Part shown: positions 12,701-24,700 of the stretch, in pieces
Layout of the letters: every line of letters starts with the position of its first letter
Numbering within the stretch: position 1 is the stretch's first letter
Assembly (NCBI GenBank): GCA_947623455.1
Contig: OX392543.1
Location: 14,754,757 to 14,818,756, forward strand
Reading direction: 5' to 3'
DNA from: Mimachlamys varia
Lineage: Eukaryota > Mollusca > Bivalvia > Pectinida > Pectinidae
Length of the DNA: 64,000 nt
Translations under genes and position numbers: made by a program
Notes under the pieces: model-generated
The model's database searches: none
The model's input: the letters and a program-made list of their open reading frames with translations, nothing else
Told to the model about the DNA's origin: nothing

Positions 12701-15700
12701 GAGTCTATAATGTTAAATGCTAAAAGACAGACAGGCATGCAGCACGTTTTATTAACCATCCATAACCCATCAAAATGTAGATTTTTTTCTACGTGTTCAA
12801 TGTTAACAATTTATATCCTTCAAACACTCCATACAGTTGTATTATAAACTTCAAAAGGTAGTTGATCATTAGAAGACGATAAAGTAAGGCTAAGATTGAC
12901 TGGTAGTAAATAAATTTATATTCAACTACGTTCCTCGTCCGTCCGTATATAAATCATTTCGTATCAATATAGTAAAACATATAGAATATAGATAAAAATG
13001 CATTTTCGACAATTTAAGAGCCCATCAGATACATAATTTACGTGCCAGAAGTGTGCTGTCGACGGATAGTGACTTTTTCAGTTGTGCAATAACGAAACAC
13101 AAAATAAAGCAAAATATGACGTACCCATGACGTAGTTCCGGCTTTGACCCCCGGACTCCAGCATACACTGCCGTGGGGATAAGTGGACCAACTGTCAAAT
13201 GAAAAAAAATAAGTTCAAATTCTTTATGCAATCACGTCACGTTTAGGTCGATCACGTGACAATCAGGCACCGGAAGTAACTGCAATCGCATTTTTAACTT
13301 GATAAACCGTTTCTTGGATAGTGGTTTGTATAATACCTTACCCCAGCCGATGACGTAACAGATTGCTAGGAGACGCTTGTCACTCGTGAAGGCGAAGACG
13401 ATGAGTGCGTGGAGATAAAACCCCTCACAGAACATCCAGAAATAGTTACACAGCGTCAGGTACTGGGTCAGCACGTGCAGCGCCTGGCACCATGGCTACG
13501 GAGTAATCATGATCTCAATTGGTATACTTCACAAATAACATTGGTTACAACACGTAAAAATTAATTTTAAATTTTTTGGATCAGAGTTGCAATATTCATA
13601 ATACAAACTGTATCGGGCATGACAACCTCGATATCTAAGGGTTACAATCACGTACGCTCTCTACACCGCGGAAATATGGCATGGCAAAACTGAAGGCATA
13701 CCCAGAAAAAAAACCTGAACAATCGCTAGGCTGCTAGATTACAAAGAAGCGCAATCGCCTTCAAAGCCTGTCAGTTTATTCCGTTATGTGACCACGATAT
13801 TCTTTTGATGTATATCAAAGGATCGAACCAGTCTTCCTATCTCATCAACAAGGTGTCGCACAAGGAACCTTCAGTTTGCCTTGGCATATTCCAGGGGTGT
13901 AGAGAGCGCAGCTGAGCGAAACCCTGAATATCGAGGATTCGGCAATGAAAAATCAAACGTTAAGCGTTTCGCATCAATAAGTTTGGTTTGAGACGTTTCA
14001 TGAGCATAAGTCACAAACGTAAATACCAATACTGTTGAACTTCGTTATCTGAAAGTCGGCGGGAAAGTGGTAAAGCTTCGGGTTCCCTAATAGTTAAATG
14101 AGATAGAATACTTAGTGGGAAGTTTGGCCGAACCGACAAGATACCAAAACTTTAACGATGTCATCGAGTTCTACAATTTCCGTGATAACAAAGTTATCTC
14201 CATGTATATGGAGTGTGTTAATCCCCACACCGTATATCTAGTGCACAATGAATATAATATTTTAACACAAGAAAATATTTTTCAAAAAGCATTATAACCA
14301 ATGAAGGTAACACATAACTTTCATGTTTACTTAAGAAACGAATTTATTTTTTTCAATATCCAAAAAGTCATAGTAACTTAAGTTTTTTTGCCATATTCTA
14401 TGGAATTCCTTTGAAAACGGAAGCTAAACTGGAACATAAACGTCTATATATGCATTAGTCCACTCATTATAACAACGTTATTCGCCGTACGTGTTTTAGA
14501 TACCTTGTTTTCTTTGACCGTGCCAGGCATGTCCATCAGGGCGAACATGAGGATCCAGGCAGCCCCGGACAGGACATAGGTGATAAAGAGATTCTTGTGT
14601 AGAGTCACCCGGCTACAATGGAGCTGTCTACAACAGATCACGTGGTTCATGTCACAGGGGAGATAATCATGTTACGTCATTATAATACAACAGATCACGT
14701 GGCTCATGTCACAGGGTAGAAAACCATGTACCATCAGTAAAATACATCAAAATCGCATGGCTTACATGTATGTTACAGGGGAGATAACCATGTAAAGTCA
14801 GTAAAAACAACAGATCACGTGTTTCATGCCACACAAGTGATACACATTTAACGTAAATATATAACAGATCGAGTGGCTCATGTCACAGGGGAGGTAACTA
14901 CATAACATCAGCAAAATACGATATATCACGTTGCACATGGCACAGGGGCCGTGTGCCGCAAGCAAATAACAACATATCACAAAACTCGTGTCACAGGGGA
15001 GATAACCATGTAACGTTTCTGGCAAAATGAACAATTGTGGTTCATTTAAAATAAGCATTTTTTATGAATAAACCAATAAAATACACAGATGAACAGGGTG
15101 CAAAATCAGCAGATACCGAAGCGTTAACAAAACCATAACCCGAGTTCAAACCTGATTACACTTCACATATATTGTACTACTGTAGAAGAAAAATATGAAC
15201 AAAAGAAAGATTTTCACGAGGAATCTTCAAATGAAGAAGACAATTTGACGAGGTGTTCTTGACGACAGCGTACATATTAAAGTACACATTGAAAATTGAA
15301 TCTTTTAGGGATAGTCATCAGTTTCAGGGAAAGTCATCAGTTAACAAGATTGACGACTCTTCGGAGGCGCTATAAAAACGGGTCCGTTTTTCAGTAATTA
15401 ATGAATCGAGGGACGATTAATTAGAGATAAACCTAACGGATCCGTATAAACATTTATTAGGATTTACCTGGATTATGGATTACCCATTTATCAGGAATAA
15501 GTTGCAGAGGATTAAATGTCATATAAGGAGATACAGAGACCACAATAATATACATGGTAACAGCTTATTCAAATGGATATATGGTTGAAAAATAGTTTAG
15601 AAAATTTAGATTCCCACCATTTGGCCCCTAGCATCACTGACGAGTCCTAGAAGGACGAAACAGCTGTGTGCTGCAGTGTGAATAAGGTTTCTTCAGCATA

Positions 15701-18700
15701 ATAATTCAATAATGCAGCATATGTGTGTGTGTGTGTTAGGTTCATATAGGGATTGAACGGCGTTTTTTAATTTTCATGCCGGTATGAATGCAAAGCGGTT
15801 ACATCCATATTGCATGAAGCCCGCTAGGGCTTCATGGTCAATATGGATGTAACCGATTTGCATTCATACCGGCATGAAAATTAAAACAACGCCGTTCAAT
15901 TCATATATTTACATTTTTACTACTGAATAATTGTCTAATTTATTTTCTTATTTATTGAACAACTGGTTAATCAACTGCGTTTGTTATTGCACCGTCCTTT
16001 GAACGAAAAAGGCGGAACAGCCATAATTTGCGTAAAATTGGCGCCAATAATCTACCGTAGTCATTTGAACGTTTGACGCGGGGGCGTTCTCCATGTTATT
16101 CGAAGCGGAGCCGTAAGACTCCCATTGAACAAGACTTATATATTACGTCATAAGTAATTCACGAGAATGGATGTATTCATACTGTATTCATGATGTATTC
16201 ATAGTCTAGTGTTTGTTGTTTTCAGTTGGTATGTTCATATAGAGAAGAAACAATCAGAATGTAAATATATACAAATATCATACAGCAAGATACATATAAT
16301 TAATTAGTGGCAATCATTATAAAGAAATCTGACTTGACATAAAAAAAAATTAATATTACCTTAAATGAAAGGTTCTTTAAAAGAAGACGTATATGTAGAT
16401 AGGTATACCAATGTCATTTCATGAATCTGTCACTATATAGCTAACTCCTGAACATGTATTAATATAGGTTACGGTAGCTCTTTGTCAAACTGCAAATTCA
16501 TTTAAAGGCCCGATATACGTAATGTTCGGCAAAACTTTAAGCGAACATCAAGCCTAACAAGTTTTTATAGTTATAGATTTATGATATCAGCAATATACAA
16601 GATGAATTCTTAAGCGGGTACCGGTTAGCAGTAGTTGAAACTCGGTATTTGTAAACACGCGTCCATTTTGAACTGTCTTCTGACTTCGGCTTGTTGTGGG
16701 CCCCACCTTTTAGGCTTATTTTTAGATGGTTATCAACTGGATTTAGGATTATAGGTTTTCTGACGCTTCGGCATTTCCCTAATTTTTTTTTCATACATTA
16801 CGATTCAAAGTATTGTAACTCACATTTTCATGTGCGTACATTATTCAAATAATGGACATGTTGAATATCAAAGAGGAGACAGACAGACATGACAATTCTT
16901 GCAGAATCAAAGAAAAGCATTGCTACTGTGGAAGCAATAAATAAGGACTCCATATTGTTTAAAGATAGCTCTTATCGTTGCAATTCTTTTCTATTACATT
17001 GGATCTGTGGTTCAAGAAAGGGACACTATCACTGATTATCTTTACAAAGACAAAGAGACCAAAGAAAAGCATCCAGCTATAGCATACTCATAACAAACCC
17101 TTATCAAAACAATTGTAGTTTTTATGTGTCACTGAAGTAGATTCACCACTACCCCTCTGCCCTAGATCTTAGTCCAATACTCAGGAATACGTTCATTGAT
17201 AAATGGTATGCCTCTGTAATATACACAGATTAACGGACTTGCGATATTCAGTGAGGTCAATATTCTACGTATGATTGAGTAGTTAATGTTCCTGTTTCCA
17301 TTTATAGCATGTCTGGTGCATGTCTGGTCAAGGCTTTGAAGTGGTCAGTGGTTTTCATTGAGATAGGAGCATTCCGAATTTATGTCCTAATTTACAGATC
17401 ATCCAGAATTACTTGTTCGCATGGTCTGATAAGACGCATTAAAGCATAACGATTCGTATACTAAAAATATACACAAACGTTGTGATTCTAGACTGATAAT
17501 GATGAGACATATCCCGATATCAAGATAGGTGTGTCGACAACCATATAAAACACCACTTTAATATACCCATCCTTTAACGAAGACACATATCAACCATTTC
17601 ACTGTTTTGGGATTTCTAAAAACGGTACTTGGTTTAAACAAGAGAGAACTTGTGAGTTACAACACTTTGTACTACCACAAAACAAAACCGTAGTTCAAAT
17701 TTAACATCGCTCATTAGTGTTATTACTTTTTGTGATTGACAATGATACTCACTTGGATGTGACAAAGATTAACACGGTGGGTGTCGTCGATGAAGCAGAA
17801 TACGCTTACTCTTCCGGAACACCTGGTCTTATTCTCTTATGCTTTTACGAGAGACTCCATGTACATTTTTCTTTTTTTCTATTTCCCCTCTAGTTTAATC
17901 GATTTTGAGTTCGGAATATTGTTTTGTTGACGCTTTTGGTATTCTCTGATTTTTTTAGCGATTAAATAAGGACAACATATTAACAGATACATTTAGTACA
18001 TGGAAAATCTTGCAAATGTACAAGAGAAAAAGATCAGGTGTTCCGGATGAGTATATTTGTTACATCAAAGTAAATGTCAAAGTCTTCAAAGTGAAAACCG
18101 AGCCAACGATCCAATCACAACAAGTAAGCATAATAATAAATATATTCAAAGTTGCACACCTTCATGTAAGGATTGAAAGTAATTTTTTTCACTTTCATAG
18201 TGCTATGAAAGGTCAGCCGTTACATCCATATTGAATGAAGCCCGCTAGGGCTTCATGCTGAATATGGATGTCCCAATGATAATAATTAGTCATTTGAGCG
18301 TTTGACGCAAGGGTAATCTCCATGTTATTCGAAGCGGCGCGACAAGACTCTAATTGATCAAGCTTGTTCTATGACGTCCTAATTAAACCACGTGCTACGT
18401 TTCGAGAACCATTGCTTTCATACTTTTATGAAAGGCATTTTTGCTGGTAATGTTCATATAGTGGGTTGCAGCGGAAAAGTAAATATATCATACTAGGATA
18501 CAAAAAAGTTCTTAACGAGACTAAGATGGCGACCATTAAACTGTTTCATAGCCCTTATCAACAAGCTTCTCTCGTATAGTAAGTTTGTTTGTCAGCAGCG
18601 AAAATCTATCACAAAAATCTCGCTATTTAGAGCAAGCCCTAAATTAACGAATTATATAACGGATACGGTAGTACAAAATTGACTTGCCGGACATCCCCCC

Positions 18701-21700
18701 ATATTTAAATTTTTGTGACATTTGCAACAGACACCTATGTTCGTAGATTTCATTCTTCGAAAGTAATTTATCACGTCAAATACATGTATTTGCAAGAACA
18801 TTAGCAAAGTTTTTTTTATTAATCTGTCGGTATCATTTTTAGCAGCGCCCAAAACACCATATTGTGTTAAGTGGGTCAGCGGCGATGACAAGGATGTTTG
18901 AGAAGACAAAACATAGAAAATGGATTTTGTGATGATGTAATACTAGCAGTAAATGGAAGAATTGAGAGGTGAAGCGTTGGTGTAGGCTAACGATGAGGTA
19001 CTTACCGGAAGTAGGAGAAGATGAGGAGAGCGGCGATGGAGAGGATGATGGAGAGGGCGTACCCACTGTAGTATATACTGATGACTCTCTGTAGTGTCTG
19101 TAAGATAAGATCTACCGACAATTATTATAAGGTCAATTATATAGTAATTTTTATTTAGGTTTGACACGATCTTCTAGCACCATGCCTGCAAATGCCTGAT
19201 TTATATACGTTTTATTAAAATGACAAATCATATTAAGGAAAAATATTGGTTACACTGTGTTTCGTAGTGTCACATGATCGTATATATTCATAAGTGAATT
19301 AGGAGAAAAGAAGATAAAGAGACTGAAAAAAAGTAAATAACGTCATCCTCGTCGTCAGAACCGATGTTTGTTCAATTGTTTCGACGACAATGATGCTCAC
19401 CTCCTTATTGCTAGCACATGGTGTATAGTTTGTCCAGGTCCGGCCAGTGTCGGGGTGGGTGAGCCATGTGCCGTCCGCACGACAGTCCTTGAACGCTTGG
19501 CCTGTTGGTATAAACAACTTATTTGTTGTTGTTTTTTTTAATCATATTTGTTTTGTGACTTATACGTTTAACATTTTGATATCATACTGTCTAAGTAACT
19601 GCAGTAGCATAAAACCAAGCTTAAGGTACACTTACTCTGGGTATCGGGCGTACTGTGACGGCAACAATGATAGATATGTGAAAATTTACTTAGCAAAGCT
19701 ATGGCCTCAAATATATACTGAGTTTGATTTGTACACAAACAGGAATTTTCAATTGCTGTTTTTGTTTGTGATATATCATTCATACCAAACTGATGAATCT
19801 TTTTCCTAATATGGCCTCAAAGTTGCTCTATAGATGCAACAAACTGGTCTAACATGAAGCATGTGGGAGACTCATAAAAAATCTTTATCTCAAATGGAAT
19901 GCTTTCCACAACGAGGAATGAATCATGTTTTCTTTTTTAAATTAAAACGATCGATTCTTATCAATCAGTGTTGTGGGTTTCGGCAATTGGATCAATATTA
20001 CCGCTGATCATCAATATTAAGAAAGCCAAAATAATACATTTCTGACAAGGCATAAATATTGTCCAAATGAAAATGTGTTTATGATATTCATCCTGAAGTG
20101 TCAAAGATGATAAAACACCCACCTACGGACTCCTAGTGGCATGATAGTGTGAACTTGCGATAACTCACTGTTTTGCATATTTTACTACTGAACTGTTTAG
20201 GCTATTTCCGGAAATGTCGTATCTTTTCCGTTTCAGTTATTATATTTTCATACACTGGAACGGAATTCGGAACGTTCCAACTTAGTACAACTTGAACGTT
20301 CCGATAAATGGAATACACGTATAGTCCTGTCACTGGGTTTCAAATCACATTGAGAGCGCTAGTGGCGCCAGTTTCAGTCAAATTAGGGATGTTCCGCAAA
20401 TATCGTTTGAAGAACGACGCAATAGAGAAAACATAGTGAATTTATTAATTACAAAAAAAAATAAGCATCATCAATCATTTTTTCAAAATGTAAATATATG
20501 AATTTAACGTGTTTTTCTAACATTTATGCCTGTATGAACGCAACTCGGTAACATCCTTGTTTTTATCATACATGCCGGTATGAACGCTATTAATTATCAA
20601 TGATTTAGGAATATTGTTCTTTTGAGTTTTGATAAATCGTTAATGAATTGTTAATGGTCTGTGAAATGCTAATGCATCGCTATTTTATCATTTATATGGA
20701 TGTTACCAACATTTAATAACAAAATCCAGTTTTATTTCTTTATACATGTTTATCTACATGTATGGTCCAATGGTGCTTTGATAATTGTCACACGGCGATC
20801 TACTCTGTACCCAGCGACAGACATCTTTATCGTTATGATAGACTTACAGACTTCCATCCATTTACTGCCTAACAAACCTTGAAGATGTGCAGTTGAAAAA
20901 GGTGATCAAGTAGTCTACAATCGAGAATGTTTTCCGACCCGAAAACATTTCATCGTCACTCTCACGTAAATATATGATCACTTCCCTTTGCATGTTTATA
21001 TATAAAACTATTAACTATATTTCTAGACTGATTGATATGACAGGCGTAATGCTATGTTGCAATTCTTCATGAAACCCCTTTGATACATCAGCATTACTCA
21101 GACCATTAACAATTCATTAACGATTTATCAAAACTCAAAAGAACAATATTCCTAAATCATTGATAAACATTGCACATACCAACATTCCGCAAACTACACT
21201 TCAACACATTAATCATTCAAAATTATGTATTAACACTATAAATCATGTATCTAATGGCGAGATATACTATATAAATAAGCTGATTTCGAAGAGCAAGCAC
21301 AGTAGAAAGTTTTAACAAAACGTCCATGATTATTTTAAAATGTGAAAACCTCCTAAAACATCGCATTCGTGAATACTAATGAATGCCTTGGACCGTTAGT
21401 TTAGGGGTTGTTTGGATGGCCATCTGTCATCAACTGCATAGCAATGGATCCAAGATGGCGGATTTCCTTAGCAACACATATATATACGATCTTGACCATG
21501 ACTCGATCATGCCTCACTACATCATAATAAAATACTGGGGGAAGGGGGAGAGGGCTAAACACTACAAGCGTTTGTAGACGTAAGTTTATCGTTCAGAATG
21601 TATTTAGCAGCCGAATGTTGAACAATTTTGTTTTTTACAAACATTGCCTTTAATCCTTGAGCATTATACCCTAATATTTACATTTGCTCTGCATTGCCAC

Positions 21701-24700
21701 TATATTACACTACCAATGCCAGTTCCGTGTTATGAGAGCATAACACTGGAGTGGTCATTATGACGTCTTTACGATTGTGACGTCATAATCATAACTTTGG
21801 AAATAGCCAGCCGATACTGGCTGTTCGCTGTTCCTTTATTAGAACTCCACCTCAAATTTTCATAACAAATGTCGAATATAAATATAAATTTATTATCAAA
21901 ACCAATGGAAAAATGTAAATATAAGCATTAAACATCATTCTGTTCCGTGTTATGGTCCTATAACAAGGAACAGGATTGCAGACAAACAATCATAACGCGC
22001 TAACGCGCGTTATTCATTTTGTCTGCAATTCTGTTCCGTGTTATAGGACCATAACACGGAACAGAATGATGTTTAATGCTTAATTCCTTATCAAAAATTA
22101 TGTTGTAGCTTTTTACAAGGTGCCTATCTTAAAGCAAAACATGTCAAGATACATTGGGGCACTCTCATTGATTAACTTAAATAACTTAAGACAGGATTTT
22201 CACAGATTATGAACGCCCCAGAAGTCACTCTCCTAACATCAGATACAGTGCCCGGAAGACACAATGCTTATAGATTTAAAACAGCTTTGTAACAATGTAC
22301 AAAGGACAATACGGACCTAATGCTCATAGAGTGAGGACAGGCGTAAGGACGCAATCCTCACAGTCTATAATAACTCGTGAGGGTAACCGTAGTTGGTACA
22401 TTTCTACATTTTTAGCTAGGGAGCTCTGTTTATAGTTTTAAAAGGGCCCGGATGTCACACCGCCAACCCTCTCCTAACTTAGTTCTTAGATACTCATTTC
22501 TCAGTTATCTTGGATGTGACAAACATTTACATGGCGGGAGTCGTCTATGAAACAGAAGACGCTTACTCTTCTTTGCCTCTAGTTTCACCGAATTTGAATT
22601 TGGATTATGGTTTTGTTGACACTTTGGTATTCTCTGATTTTTTTTTTTTTTCATTCAGCAATAACCTCTGCGACACAAATGCTCAAATATTTTAAACGAC
22701 CATTAGATCACTCCAGGTCTGATTAGTCTATTATCGGTCCGTAAGATAATCTAATTAAATCCCATTTACTGCCATAAAGGTAACCATTACGGCGTAAAGA
22801 TATCTAAGCCCAAGTCTAAAATGTCCCGATAGTTTACACCATCAGAAGATGCTAAGATACTGGCGAGAAAACAGGAGCTACAAGATTAAATAATGCAATT
22901 CAAAGCGAAAAGGCACAAACTGACGCGGTGGTGTTATCAGTTATAACATTTTTTTTATCTTCTGTATCACATTTGTTCGTTTTATCAAATCAAAAAGGAA
23001 AACGGAAGTGCCATAGCCTCAACCTATTCGCTATTTTGGGATTATTTTTCTGCCTTCTGAGCCATATTTGTCTTGTTAAATTATTGTGGCTACGATTTAA
23101 TTCAATGAGATCAAATTGATGAATTATTTTTAGTGGCAATTATTCCATTAGGAAGCAACGGAGATCGTACTTTTACGATAATAAATGCAGTATTTAACAT
23201 GCTGTTTGAATTAATTTGACTGTCAAAAAGTTATGTGGTACTCTGCAAAATAATTGCCAGTTATCCAGTGATCAGGGAATACACCTGTACTGTAGAGGTT
23301 ACCTGAGTTCACTGAATAGAAAGTGCTGATCAGGGAATACACCTGTACTGTAGAGGGTCACCTGAGTTCACTGAATAGAAAGTGCTGAGTCAGGGTCACT
23401 GAGGCGTAACCAAATCATGCAACACAGGTAAGTGTCACCTGTGTGTGCGGCCATTTCAACCCCGGACCTGGACCTGGAAGGTTCACTTATGTCAGAGGCT
23501 GTGTGCCAGGGGAGAAATGCCTAAGCTGTGTGCTTGGTAATGAAATGTTACCAGGGCTGTGTGCCCAAAGTTAGTATCCAAGTTAGAGATAGTTTGAGGC
23601 CACTACATGTAAGCTGTGTGCTAGTTTTGGCAAAACTTTGCTGCTTGGAGAGGCTGTGTGCTATGTCCACCTCAATGGAGTGTGGGAGTCCTGGAATGAA
23701 ACAGGAGAGTGAGCTGTGTGCTCAGAAATGCTAAAGAGAGACGCCAACAGTAAGTACATATTTATGTCATTAATGTAAGGTTGGTAAAAATGTTTAGCAT
23801 GCAAAATATAGGGTGTAATAGTATAGGTCATTGTTGTAGAATAATTTCCTAATAGAATGTAATGTAAAGAAATAGAAAATAGAGAGAAAGTAAAAGGAGA
23901 TAGTGAGAAAGAGAATTAATAAATGTCATTGTAAGTAAAATACAAGTATACAAATGTAATACGAATGTGCAAGTGCTATAAAGTGCTATAAACCCATGAA
24001 CTTAGAATATTGACTCTATAACCTTGTAGGTGACCTTGGGGACAGGGAGCCAATTAGCCATATAAAGGTTGATGTGCCAGACCATAGTGGGAGCAGCAGA
24101 ATCCCTGTTACTTATGTGAAACCAGAAGACTAAGAGATATTTGTGCTGGACTAGTACAGTGCCTAAGGAGGGTATACATATATATATCTGTCAGAAAGGA
24201 GTGAAACAACATCAGAGTGAAGAGAACTTTGGGAACCGACCACAGTGATGACCTATATATATTTGGGGTCCGGAGAGACAATGGGTTTTAGAGACGGGTT
24301 TTGTTTTGTGTTGCACATTATTAATTAACTGTAGAGAATGAGTAGGAGTGTGAAAGGGTGTTTTGTATGGTGTAAATATTGTTTCCTATGATTTTGTAAA
24401 TATGTTCAGGTGAATACACATGTTAATGTAATTTATGTTGTTGTCTCATCTGTTTGCAAATAATTAGGCTAAGCCTATACCCACAATTCTTGACATCTGG
24501 TGGCAGCGGTGGGATAGGCCTTGTAATTAAATCTATTGCAAAATTCAAAAAGCTGTAATTACTGCAGACAGGTATTTCAACATTAAGGCTCAATTATACA
24601 TACACATCATTATGGATGTTATAGAATTGGCAAAGTTGGTTGAGATAGGAAAGAGTTTAGGATTAGCAGGTGAAGATTTGCAGGTATATGTAGATAAGAA

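Noticed and set aside
19447..19809. 120-codon plus-strand frame
   Set aside because: Overlaps receptor exon 3 on the opposite strand and has no recognisable content.
23496..23724. Possibility that the LTR GCTGTGTGC hairpins are hammerhead stem III, since AGCTGTGTGCT also occurs in hammerhead copy 1
   Set aside because: No CTGANGA or GAAAC core flanks any LTR copy; the shared 11-mer appears coincidental.
23528..23734. 68-codon frame in each LTR with a repeated AVC/LC pattern
   Set aside because: The pattern is produced by the repeated GCTGTGTGC motif; stem pairing explains the repeats better than coding.
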